The notes beneath the pieces are model-generated. The model searched no databases. It was not told where the DNA came from and worked only from the letters and a program-made list of their open reading frames with translations. The translations under genes and the position numbers were made by a program. From positions 992,001-1,056,000 of the forward strand of contig NZ_AP026769.1 in the NCBI RefSeq assembly GCF_026000295.1: a stretch of DNA of 64,000 nt, in the 5' to 3' direction. The stretch comes from Helicobacter suis HS1. GTDB taxonomy: Bacteria > Campylobacterota > Campylobacteria > Campylobacterales > Helicobacteraceae. The number at the start of each line of letters is the position of its first letter. Positions within the stretch are counted from its first letter, which is position 1. Positions 56,277 through 64,000 of the stretch are shown one piece after another.

Positions 56277-57515
56277 TTAAGCGCCTGCTATAACCACTCT
56301 CTCCCCCTGCACCCATAAATCCTTCACACGGCGCGCATGTAAAAGCCAGTTGAGAATATAAGGAAGTGTGGGCTCTATTTGTCCAGAGAGTGGAAAGAGT
56401 GCTAAATCTGCATCCTTGCCCTTTTCTAAACTCCCAGTATTTAGCCCTAAGGCTTTACTAGCATGCAAAGTTGCATCTAATAAAACCTCTGGTAATAAAT
56501 CTAATAAGGGCTTTTGAAATGACCATAGGGCTATGCGCAATTCCTCTAAAAAATTGATATTGTAATTAGAACTCTCTCCGTCAGTAGCAATAGCTATAGG
56601 CATGTTTAGTTGCTTAGCTAATCCTGTTTTTAAAATCTTGCCACTTAAAAGGCGGTTAGAGCGCGGGCAAGTGATAAGGGTGGTTTGTGCGCTAATGCGT
56701 TTGGCATGTTTTAAATGCTGGCGGTTTGCAAATAAAGCATGCACAAGTAATAAGCGCTGGTTTTTAAAGAGATCTAAAAATTCAAAAGGGCTTGAAAAAC
56801 TAGGTGAGGGTACAACTTTTAAAATCTCTCTGTAAAAATAATTAAACCAACCTTGTTGGCTTTCTAGCCATTCTAATTCGGCCTGTGATTCTAAAAAGTG
56901 GGTGGAGATCACAGAACTTTTAAAGGTGTGTAAAACCTGTTTGGCCAAATCTTTATGCACTGAATAGGGCGCATGGATAGCAATAGCCGGGATAAAACGC
57001 GCACTTTTAAGCTGATTAGTAAGGGTATGGCGCTGGCTAAAAGCTTTAAAATTAGAAGAAGTGGCCTGCCCTCCGATGAGCTCATCAAAAAAGACTACCC
57101 GCAAGGGCGAATCTCTAAGGCAATATCGATCCAGCCCATAACTGCTAATAGCCCCCACACTACCTACGCCGCTAAGCAGTTGGGCATTAATAGCCTTTTG
57201 CATAGAAATTTGTGATTTTTCTAAAACCCCTGTACGCTTTTTAAGCACAGAACTTAACCACCCCTCAAAACTCCCATACTCAAAACATCTTTGGCCGCTA
57301 AATTCAAAGTGCACATGCGGGTTTATAAAAGCAGGGAGTAAAAGCGCTTTTTTATCAAAGAAAACAGGGGCATTTGGATAGGTTTTACAAAGATATGCCA
57401 TATCGCCCAATTCTATAATTGTGCCTTTCTGCATCACCACACCCGCATTTGTTAAAATATCAAAGTTAGGGTTACAGGTTAAAACAAGCCCTGCGCCAAT
57501 GATTTTAGCAGGCAT
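56277..57515 (-). CDS. mqnF: Aminofutalosine deaminase MqnF-like
   Basis: Amidohydrolase of the futalosine menaquinone route used by Helicobacter. Metal ligands HVH in LPAFINPHVHFEF, HAPYSVHKD, STHFLESQAELEW and the late ATDGESSNYNINFLEEL are all present. The 412-aa length matches HP0267. It overlaps the following pyrC-like gene by 11 bp and probably shares its transcript. Confidence 0.85.
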   Translation of the reverse strand: MPAKIIGAGLVLTCNPNFDILTNAGVVMQKGTIIELGDMAYLCKTYPNAPVFFDKKALLLPAFINPHVHFEFSGQRCFEYGSFEGWLSSVLKKRTGVLEKSQISMQKAINAQLLSGVGSVGAISSYGLDRYCLRDSPLRVVFFDELIGGQATSSNFKAFSQRHTLTNQLKSARFIPAIAIHAPYSVHKDLAKQVLHTFKSSVISTHFLESQAELEWLESQQGWFNYFYREILKVVPSPSFSSPFEFLDLFKNQRLLLVHALFANRQHLKHAKRISAQTTLITCPRSNRLLSGKILKTGLAKQLNMPIAIATDGESSNYNINFLEELRIALWSFQKPLLDLLPEVLLDATLHASKALGLNTGSLEKGKDADLALFPLSGQIEPTLPYILNWLLHARRVKDLWVQGERVVIAGA

Positions 57516-58755
57516 AAAGCACCCTTTCTCCTTGTAAAACTTGGCACACGCGCCCCTTTAAAACTTCCCCTTCATAAATGCTTAAGGGGTTATTTACGCG
57601 GGTATTCCCTTTCAAGTCTACTAACATCAAACGGGCTTCTTTTCCTAGCGCAACTTCTCCATAATTAGCTTTCAAAAAGCAAGCAGGATTAGTTGCCATT
57701 AAAGTGATTAATTGCTTGAGTGTGAGGGTTTTATTTTGCACAAGATGAGTATAAGCCAAAGGAAAGAGATAATCAATGCTTTGCATGCCAAAGGGGGCTT
57801 CTTCAAATATTTTTAAAGAGGGCGTGTGGGTGTAGTGTAGTGAGGTGAGCATGTCTATTTGGTCATTTTGCAAAGCGTGTTTGAGTGCCTCTTGTTGATC
57901 TTTGCTTTTTAGGGGGGGCAAAATTTTAGCGCGTGAATCATAGCGCCTATAAATTTGCTCCTCTAAAATTAAATGGTGCAGGGGGGTTTGTACCAAAAGA
58001 GGCGCGCCTAGAGATTTAAAAGCCTGCGTAATTTTAAGCGCTTCTAATTCCACTATACTATCTAACATGGTGGGTAGTTGGGTGTGTAAAGCCATAGCTG
58101 CATACTTGCCCACTTCTTTAATTTGAATCAAGGGGCTTACACTAGGCAAGCCTAATTCATAAGCTAAAGGGCTAGAGTCCATGATAGCAAGAGTAGGCCG
58201 CCCCTCATAGCCACGCACCCCGCATACCAAAGACAAATCAAGCATTTTGGCATAATCTAAAGCGGGTAAGAGTTTTTGCCCCTCTAAGTTATAAATATAC
58301 AAACAAGCCGGGCTATTTGGGGGCAACTGTCCATGTAACATGGCTAGATTTTGTAACCGTTCTTTCGCATTTAAAGGGTGAAAACAAATGGGGTCTTTAA
58401 AGGTAATGGCTTGTTCTAATGCGGCTTCTAGGGGACTAGGGCTCTCTTGTTCTAAGCTTAGGGGTTGCATATCAGGTTCATTCAAAGAATACAAGGGGGT
58501 TAGATCAATGCCCATTAAAGTCCCCACACCCCCTCTTAAAGCCTGTTTCTTAAGTTTGAGATAGGTTTGGGCTTGCAAATTATGTAAAAACACGCCTAAA
58601 TCTACAAAGCTAGGTAAGAGGGTATGTTGCTGGCAATCTATCACGATCTCATGCTGACTAGGGCTTAAAAAATTTTCTATTGCCACAATATAATCCCCCA
58701 CTACCCGCACATCTACTCTCTCCCCCTCTGCTAATCTTGCATTTTTTAATACCAA
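57505..58755 (-). CDS. Dihydroorotase-like protein without metal ligands
   Basis: Amidohydrolase fold of the dihydroorotase family (416 aa): ALRGGVGTLMGI, AKILPPLKSKDQQEALKHAL and FLKANYGEVALGKEARLMLVDL. The usual DPHVHLR is replaced by VDLGVFLHN, and the DHAPH loop by SLHYTH, so the zinc site is gone. It is likely a non-catalytic PyrC homologue, perhaps a partner of aspartate carbamoyltransferase as in some bacteria (inference). It corresponds to HP0266; H. pylori has a second, catalytic pyrC elsewhere. Confidence 0.8.
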   Translation of the reverse strand: MVLKNARLAEGERVDVRVVGDYIVAIENFLSPSQHEIVIDCQQHTLLPSFVDLGVFLHNLQAQTYLKLKKQALRGGVGTLMGIDLTPLYSLNEPDMQPLSLEQESPSPLEAALEQAITFKDPICFHPLNAKERLQNLAMLHGQLPPNSPACLYIYNLEGQKLLPALDYAKMLDLSLVCGVRGYEGRPTLAIMDSSPLAYELGLPSVSPLIQIKEVGKYAAMALHTQLPTMLDSIVELEALKITQAFKSLGAPLLVQTPLHHLILEEQIYRRYDSRAKILPPLKSKDQQEALKHALQNDQIDMLTSLHYTHTPSLKIFEEAPFGMQSIDYLFPLAYTHLVQNKTLTLKQLITLMATNPACFLKANYGEVALGKEARLMLVDLKGNTRVNNPLSIYEGEVLKGRVCQVLQGERVLYAC

Positions 58756-58764
58756 AAAAATCTC

Positions 58765-59496
58765 CTATAATCGCAATAAAAAAGCGCCCAAACGATCCAT
58801 CTGTCCGCTTATAATTAAAATCCCCATTAAAAGTAGTACCAACCCTGAAATCTTTTCAATCCAGTAAGCATATTGTCTAATTTTTTTAAGAAACCCTAAA
58901 GCTTGATTGATTACCAAAGCTACAATTAAAAAAGGCACACCAAAGCCTAGCACAAATACCCCTAATAATGCCATGCCATAGACATGCTGTGCCCCGCTTA
59001 ATAATATAATGCTAGTAAAAATGGGGCCAATACAAGGAGTCCACCCTAGCGCAAAACTCATTCCAAGTACTAAGGGCACTAAACTTTGTAAAAACGGGTT
59101 TTTAAATTCCAAACGCATATCCCAAGTTTTACTTTGATACAACAATTTAATAGGTAAAATCCCTAAAAAGTGTAGCCCAAATAAAATCACTAAAGATCCA
59201 GAAATTACCCGTGTCCATGTGCCATTTAAGTAAGCATGCATGATTTTAGCCATAGAAACCCCAATGAGCCAAAAGATAAGCCCAAAACCTAGTACAAACA
59301 AACTAGCCTTAATCAAGATAGAAAAACGGCTAGCTTGGCCGTTTTTAAGGTCTTCTAGGGAGGTTTGGGAGATATAAGACATGTAGGCTGGAATGAGGGG
59401 TAAAATACAGGGGCTTAAAAAGGCTAAAATCCCGGCAAAAAACGAGGCCACTAGGGGCATGTGATCAAAAATAGATAATAAAGTATCCTCCAACAT
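58765..59496 (-). CDS. ccdA: Cytochrome c biogenesis protein CcdA/DsbD-like
   Basis: A six-helix membrane protein moving electrons across the inner membrane for cytochrome c haem ligation. LAFLSPCILPLIPAYMSYIS holds the first conserved Cys and SFALGWTPCIGPIFTSII the second. The length is 243 aa. It lies 9 bp upstream of the pyrC-like gene in the same direction. Confidence 0.92.
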   Translation of the reverse strand: MLEDTLLSIFDHMPLVASFFAGILAFLSPCILPLIPAYMSYISQTSLEDLKNGQASRFSILIKASLFVLGFGLIFWLIGVSMAKIMHAYLNGTWTRVISGSLVILFGLHFLGILPIKLLYQSKTWDMRLEFKNPFLQSLVPLVLGMSFALGWTPCIGPIFTSIILLSGAQHVYGMALLGVFVLGFGVPFLIVALVINQALGFLKKIRQYAYWIEKISGLVLLLMGILIISGQMDRLGAFLLRL

Positions 59497-59583
59497 TTCA
59501 GTTATCCTAAGTGTTTTTTGCTATAATAACAAATCTTTAAGGATACTTAGCACTAAAAAATTAAGGACACTGACATACACCAC

Positions 59584-60975
59584 ATGCCAACAAATAACCC
59601 TGAAGAATCCCCCGTTTGTTCTTTTAAAGATTTGGGTTTACACTCTAAAATCTTAAAATCTATTGCTGATGCGGGTTTTACTGGCCCTAGCCCTATCCAA
59701 GAAAAGGCCATTCCTGTTATTTTAGAGGGTAAAGATGTGATCGCCCAAGCCCAAACCGGTACCGGCAAAACCGCCGCCTTTGCTTTGCCCATTATCCAAA
59801 ACTTGCAAAATGATAAAAGTATAGAGGCGCTTATCATCACCCCCACGCGTGAGTTAGCTATGCAAATTAGCGATGAAATTTTTAAGCTAGGTAAAAGTTC
59901 ACGCACCCGCACTATTTGTGTTTATGGAGGGCAAAGTATTAAAAAGCAATGCGATCTTTTAGAGAGAAACCCACAAGTCATGATTGCTACCCCCGGACGA
60001 CTCTTAGATCATCTAAAAAATAAACGGCTTAAGCGTTTTGCTCCTAGAGTGGTGGTGTTAGATGAGAGCGATGAAATGCTAGACATGGGTTTTTTAGATG
60101 ATATTGAAGAGATTTTTAATTACTTGCCCGAAGATGCCCAAATTTTGCTCTTCTCAGCAACCATGCCCGCTCCCATTAAAGACTTAGCCAATAAAATACT
60201 ACAAGATCCGGTATCCATTCACATCGCCCCTACCCATGTAACCAATGCAGATATTTCCCAGCGTTTTTATGTGATCAATGAACATGAGCGCAATGAGGCA
60301 ATCATGCGCTTACTAGATAAAGAAAATCACAGCAAAAGCATTATTTTTATGCGCATGAAAAGAGAAGTAGATGAGTTACACCAATTTTTAAGTGCTAAGG
60401 GCTATAAAACCACGCCCTTACATGGCGATATGGAGCAACGCGCCCGCCGCGAATCTATTAAGGCCTTTAAATCTAAACTCGCTGATGTCTTGGTGGCTAC
60501 TGATGTGGCGAGTCGTGGTTTAGATATTAGTGATGTGAGCCATGTTTTTAATTATCATCTACCCTTAAACACAGAGAGCTATATCCACCGTATCGGGCGC
60601 ACTGGGCGCGCGGGTAAAAAGGGTGTGGCTATCACTCTAGTAACGCCCCTAGAATATAAAGAACTCCAACGCATGCAAAAAGACATCGGTTCTTCTATTG
60701 AGCTTTATGAAATCCCTAACATGAATGAAGATCGCTTGATTCAGGCTATCTCTAAGGTAGAAGTAGATGCGGAGGTGGTGAGTTTATACGAACAACTCAC
60801 CGAGCAATTTGAGCCTTCTCAGTTAGTGCTTAAACTCTTGAGTTTACAATTTAAAAGCTATAAAGTTGATTTAAATCAAATTTTAGTAGAACCCAAGCCG
60901 GTTACGCGCCCTAAAAAACATATTTCTAAAACTTATAAAAGTGGGCGTTTTAAAGACTCTAGACGCAGGTATTAA
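59584..60975 (+). CDS. rhpA: DEAD-box RNA helicase
   Basis: Q motif with FTGPSPIQEKAIP, motif I AQTGTGKT, PTRELAMQI, motif II as DESD rather than DEAD (VLDESDEMLDMG), SAT, RGLD and HRIGRTGRAG. The length is 463 aa with a basic C-terminal tail (KSGRFKDSRRRY). In H. pylori the single such helicase, RhpA, acts with RNase J in the degradosome; the symbol is used by analogy. Confidence 0.93.
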   Translation: MPTNNPEESPVCSFKDLGLHSKILKSIADAGFTGPSPIQEKAIPVILEGKDVIAQAQTGTGKTAAFALPIIQNLQNDKSIEALIITPTRELAMQISDEIFKLGKSSRTRTICVYGGQSIKKQCDLLERNPQVMIATPGRLLDHLKNKRLKRFAPRVVVLDESDEMLDMGFLDDIEEIFNYLPEDAQILLFSATMPAPIKDLANKILQDPVSIHIAPTHVTNADISQRFYVINEHERNEAIMRLLDKENHSKSIIFMRMKREVDELHQFLSAKGYKTTPLHGDMEQRARRESIKAFKSKLADVLVATDVASRGLDISDVSHVFNYHLPLNTESYIHRIGRTGRAGKKGVAITLVTPLEYKELQRMQKDIGSSIELYEIPNMNEDRLIQAISKVEVDAEVVSLYEQLTEQFEPSQLVLKLLSLQFKSYKVDLNQILVEPKPVTRPKKHISKTYKSGRFKDSRRRY

Positions 60976-60983
60976 GGTTAGAT

Positions 60984-61877
60984 ATGAATCATCCCTACAT
61001 TTGGCAAGATAACGCCGTTGTTCCATTTGATAAGGCTACAGTGCATGTGCTGAGTTATAGTCTGCACTATGCAAATGCTGTCTTTGAGGGTATCCGCGCC
61101 TATAAAGGTAGCGATGGACTCTATGTTTTTAGATTACACGATCACATGCAAAGACTCTTAGATTCTTGTAAAACTTTGATGCTTGATCAGGTTTATAGTT
61201 TAGAGGCCTTAAAACAAGCTACTTTAGATCTTTTGAAAGCCAATGCCTGCAAAGAGGATACTTATATCCGCCCGCTTGTATTCATGGGGCTTGGTAGTTT
61301 AGGAATTTGTAGTGGTGATTCTCCTATCCACACTATCATCGCCACAGTAACATGGAAACACAATCCTATAGAGGGCATTAAGGTTAAAACCAGTTCTTTT
61401 AGAAAAAACGATGTACAATCTAGCCCTAATAAAACTAAGGCCAGCGCGCATTATCTTAGCTCCCAACTAGCCAAACAGGAGGCACTTCTGTGTGGGTTTG
61501 AAGATGCGTTATTACTAGATAATCAAGGTTTTGTGGCTGAAGGCTCTGCTGAGAGCTTTTTTATGGTTTATCGCGATCATCTCATCGTTCCTCCCCTAGA
61601 TTATGCTCTAGATTCTATCACCCGCCAAACTGTTTTAGAATTAGCCGCGCATTTACAAATCCCTACCATAGAGCGCCATATAGCACGGGAGGAAATTTAT
61701 AGCGCCCAAGAGGCTTTTTTTGCAGGTACAGGCGCAGAGATTTTACCCATTCAATCTTTAGATTTTAGACCCATAGGTGGCCAAGAAAAACCCATTACCC
61801 AAGCTTTAACAGAGGCGTATATGCAATTAGTTAGAGGCGAGCTTAGCGCGCTTAAACACCATATAACGAAGGTGTAG
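60984..61877 (+). CDS. ilvE: Branched-chain amino acid aminotransferase
   Basis: Class IV PLP aminotransferase. HYANAVFEGIRAY near residues 32-44, catalytic Lys in SPNKTKASAHYLSSQLAK (about 150-167), AEGSAESFFMV and FFAGTGAEILPI. The length is 297 aa. It lies 8 bp after the helicase gene. Confidence 0.95.
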   Translation: MNHPYIWQDNAVVPFDKATVHVLSYSLHYANAVFEGIRAYKGSDGLYVFRLHDHMQRLLDSCKTLMLDQVYSLEALKQATLDLLKANACKEDTYIRPLVFMGLGSLGICSGDSPIHTIIATVTWKHNPIEGIKVKTSSFRKNDVQSSPNKTKASAHYLSSQLAKQEALLCGFEDALLLDNQGFVAEGSAESFFMVYRDHLIVPPLDYALDSITRQTVLELAAHLQIPTIERHIAREEIYSAQEAFFAGTGAEILPIQSLDFRPIGGQEKPITQALTEAYMQLVRGELSALKHHITKV

Positions 61878-61886
61878 GGGAGAGCC

Positions 61887-62978
61887 ATGCCCATTGATCT
61901 AAACGAGCATTTGAAAAAAAAACAATCCAATCAATCAGAACCCCCTAAGATTCCTCCCAAAAACACCACCCCTCTTAAACCCCCATTCCCTCCCGTGTTG
62001 CAATCTAGAAAAATCACTTATTTAATTATCTTTTTTATTCTTTTAGCTTTTTTGTTGATCGCCAAACCTTTTACGGTGATTCAATCCGGCGAAATTGGAA
62101 TTAAGATCACAGCAGGTAAATACGATCCCATTCCCTTACAACCGGGCATTCACTTTTTTGTCCCCATTGTGCAAGATATTTTAGTGATTGACACACGCGT
62201 ACGCACCATTAATTTTTCGCGTATAGAAGACATGGGCATTGTGGGCAAAAATCAGGGGATTTTTAGAAACGATGCGATCAATGTAATGGATTCTAGAGGG
62301 CTCACCGTTTCTATTGAACTCACCGTGCAATACCGCTTAAATGCTAAAACCACTCCCCAAACTATTGCTACCTATGGGCTAAGCTGGGAACAAAAGATCA
62401 TTAATCCAGTGGTGCGCGATGTGGTGCGATCGGTGGTGGGGCGCTATCCGGCTGAGGATTTGCCCATTAAACGCAATGAAATTGCCGCTTTGATCAATAC
62501 AGACATTAATAAAGAAGTTTCTAAGTTGCCTAATTCTCCAGTAGAGTTAAGTTCGATTCAACTTAGAGAAATTGTACTACCCCAAAAAATTAAAGAACAA
62601 ATTGAAAAGGTACAAATTGCGCGCCAAGAATCTGAGCGGGTTAAATATGAGGTAGAGCGCGCCAAACAAGAAGCCCAAAAACTTGCGGCTTTAGCAAAAG
62701 GTGAGGCTGATGCTAACCGCATTAAAGCACAAGGGGTAGCTGATGCAATCGTAATTGAGGCTAAGGCTAAATCTGCGGCTAATTTAAGTATCGGGCAGAG
62801 TCTTAATGATCGGCTCTTACAACTGCGCCAAATTGAGGTGCAAGGGCAATTTAACGAAGCGCTTAAGGCTAATAAAGATGCTCAGATTTTGCTAACCCCC
62901 GGGGGGGCAGTGCCTAATATTTGGCTAGATACAAAAAGCAAGCAGAAAGCCTTAGCAGGGCATGGAAACCAACATTAA
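61887..62978 (+). CDS. SPFH/prohibitin-family membrane protein
   Basis: A proline-rich cytoplasmic start (about residues 1-45), one membrane segment (about 46-63), then a band 7 domain (FTVIQSGEIGIKITAGKYD; RGLTVSIELTVQYRL; LREIVLPQKIKEQIEKVQIA) and a long Ala/Lys/Glu coiled coil. HflK/prohibitin-like proteins scaffold membrane microdomains and modulate FtsH. 363 aa. It corresponds to HP0248 by gene order. Confidence 0.85.
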   Translation: MPIDLNEHLKKKQSNQSEPPKIPPKNTTPLKPPFPPVLQSRKITYLIIFFILLAFLLIAKPFTVIQSGEIGIKITAGKYDPIPLQPGIHFFVPIVQDILVIDTRVRTINFSRIEDMGIVGKNQGIFRNDAINVMDSRGLTVSIELTVQYRLNAKTTPQTIATYGLSWEQKIINPVVRDVVRSVVGRYPAEDLPIKRNEIAALINTDINKEVSKLPNSPVELSSIQLREIVLPQKIKEQIEKVQIARQESERVKYEVERAKQEAQKLAALAKGEADANRIKAQGVADAIVIEAKAKSAANLSIGQSLNDRLLQLRQIEVQGQFNEALKANKDAQILLTPGGAVPNIWLDTKSKQKALAGHGNQH

Positions 62979-62984
62979 GATTAC

Positions 62985-63518
62985 ATGCTCATCTCTACTC
63001 TTTTACAAACAGTTTTAGATCACCTAAAAATATTCTGGGAACAGGCTAGCCTTTTTGCTTTGGTGATCTTTGGGTTGCATTGTGCTTTTTTTCTTGGCTT
63101 TTTTATTCTAGGATTATATTTTAGGGGATTTACATCTACTCTATTCCATTTAATCGCTCTTCTCTTTTTATTCGCAACGCCCTTTGGAGTGCGCTATATT
63201 TTAGAACAACAGCTTTTTAAAATCCAAGCCACCGTACAACAAGCTTTTTCCTTTACTTATACGAGTGCTTTTGTTGCTAAGGTGCGGATTAAAAATGAGG
63301 GTTATTTGCCCATTCGCAAATGTTTTTTACGCCTAGATGTGTTGTTGCCCTCTACTAATAAATTCCAGAGTTTTTTACACCAGTGGATTTTTGCACATTC
63401 TTATGTCCAACCTTTCCAACTTTTTTTACCACCCCACAAAGAACAAAATCTGGTTATGAATATAGAACCCTATCCTTATAAACAAGCCTCTTTCAAACTT
63501 TCTAGTACCTGCCACTAA
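62985..63518 (+). CDS. DUF2393-like membrane protein
   Basis: Two hydrophobic segments (about residues 20-45 and 50-68), then a periplasmic beta domain with FTYTSAFVAKVRIKNEGYLP, as in epsilonproteobacterial DUF2393 proteins. 177 aa. It directly follows the SPFH gene and probably works with it. Function unknown. Confidence 0.65.
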   Translation: MLISTLLQTVLDHLKIFWEQASLFALVIFGLHCAFFLGFFILGLYFRGFTSTLFHLIALLFLFATPFGVRYILEQQLFKIQATVQQAFSFTYTSAFVAKVRIKNEGYLPIRKCFLRLDVLLPSTNKFQSFLHQWIFAHSYVQPFQLFLPPHKEQNLVMNIEPYPYKQASFKLSSTCH

Positions 63519-63526
63519 TTGCTCCA

Positions 63527-63544
63527 TTAACTAAACTTAGTTAA
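63527..63544. promoter_or_regulatory. Perfect inverted repeat at fldA promoter
   Basis: TTAACTAA-AC-TTAGTTAA: 8-bp arms, 2-bp centre, ending 31 bp before the fldA start. It overlaps the likely -10 (TAAAAT, 63542-63547), so a protein binding here could block transcription. It does not match the H. pylori Fur box as I know it. Confidence 0.5.
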
Positions 63545-63575
63545 AATTGCCAAATCTACTTTTAAAGGATATGGC

Positions 63576-64000
63576 ATGGCAGTTGGTATTTTCTATGGCA
63601 CAGATAGCGGGAATGCAGAAACAGTGAGCAATAAAATTGCAACACATTTTAGTGGCGCAAAAGTCTTAGATGTGAGCAAGGCTAGCAAAAGCGATTTTGA
63701 TGGCTTTAGTTCTGTGATTTTGGTTGCGCCTACAGCAGGGGCTGGGGATTTACAAAGCGACTGGGAAGAATTTTTAGGAACACTAGATGCGTCTAATTTT
63801 GCTAATAAAACCATTGCTCTGGTAGGGCTAGGTGATCAAGATACTTACTCTGAAACCTTTGCTGAAGGCATTTTTCATATCTATGAAAAAGCTAAGGCTG
63901 GTAAAGTTGTGGGCTTTACTTCTACAGATGGGTATACCTTTGAGGGGTCTAAATCTGTAGAGGGTGGTAAATTTGTAGGGCTTGTGCTAGATGTGGATAA
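63576..64000 (+). CDS. fldA: Flavodoxin FldA (3' end outside window)
   Basis: FMN electron carrier of pyruvate:flavodoxin oxidoreductase, essential in Helicobacter. FMN phosphate loop GTDSGNAET, aromatic loop [15 protein letters not shown], and [17 protein letters not shown] choose ATG 63576, which gives [12 protein letters not shown] in frame; ATG 63571 is in another frame. AAAGGA lies upstream. About 141 residues are visible of roughly 164. Confidence 0.97.
   Translation, partial: MAVGIFYGTDSGNAETVSNKIATHFSGAKVLDVSKASKSDFDGFSSVILVAPTAGAGDLQSDWEEFLGTLDASNFANKTIALVGLGDQDTYSETFAEGIFHIYEKAKAGKVVGFTSTDGYTFEGSKSVEGGKFVGLVLDVD

Overview
The window is from a Helicobacter chromosome, most likely a gastric non-pylori species. 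Three things support this: rpoB and rpoC are fused into one 2,900-codon gene, the order tRNA cluster-tuf-rpmG-tRNA(Trp)-secE-nusG-rplKAJL-rpoBC is kept, and many blocks match Helicobacter gene order (flgD-flgE-rep; fabZ-lpxA-clpX-mreB-mreC; mqnF-pyrC-like next to miaB). The species cannot be fixed from this DNA. Helicobacter pylori equivalents named below are from memory of that genome.

Layout. 1-6.1 kb: the end of flgD, flgE, a broken DUF262 (GmrSD-type) defence gene, an unknown ORF and a Rep/UvrD helicase. 6.1-12.3 kb: a PAS protein plus a soluble chemotaxis transducer, a SIMPL-like envelope protein, mnmA, an unknown internally duplicated protein, secreted asparaginase, and a phase-variable outer membrane protein (OMP). 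12.4-15 kb: an orphan truncated Z1-family ATPase and the tail of an unknown gene. 15-28.6 kb, minus strand: the transcription/translation cluster with five tRNAs. 28.6-33.6 kb: a second phase-variable OMP, a duplicated alaS/ccoS fragment, an alaS lacking its 5' end, ccoS and an fqrB-like gene. 33.6-41.9 kb: a PEBP-family protein, fabZ-lpxA-clpX-mreB-mreC, a glycosyltransferase and a lipoprotein. 41.9-43.6 kb: an accessory pocket with a truncated gene, a coupled small acidic gene and a proline-rich ORF. 43.6-49.6 kb: rqcP-like, ileS, queF, a frameshifted phenolic acid decarboxylase and a 2-keto-acid decarboxylase. 49.6-59.5 kb, minus strand: IGPS-like, TPR, YkgJ-like, PilO/PilN-like, lpxJ, miaB, HP0268-like, mqnF, pyrC-like and ccdA. 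59.5-64 kb: a DEAD-box helicase, ilvE, an SPFH protein, a DUF2393 protein and the start of fldA.

The most striking signal is a set of five direct duplications. In each, a near-identical stretch (79 to about 580 bp) of a gene sits a second time about 2.30-2.42 kb to its left, always in the same orientation and always at a gene junction that is broken or chimeric. They alter flgD, the DUF262 gene, the Z1 gene, alaS, a ykgJ-like gene and a TPR gene. The constant distance and direction point to one common cause. A mis-assembled or gap-filled genome built with a library of about 2.4 kb inserts is the simplest explanation; a fixed-length duplication process is the exciting alternative. Until this is tested, the truncated AlaS, the chimeric YkgJ/TPR proteins and the truncated defence genes should not be read as biology.

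The best-supported real biology is a pair of OMP paralogues with heptamer repeats in the signal-peptide coding region. Both are out of frame by the same amount, and the second also has an out-of-frame G9 tract. This is typical of contingency loci.
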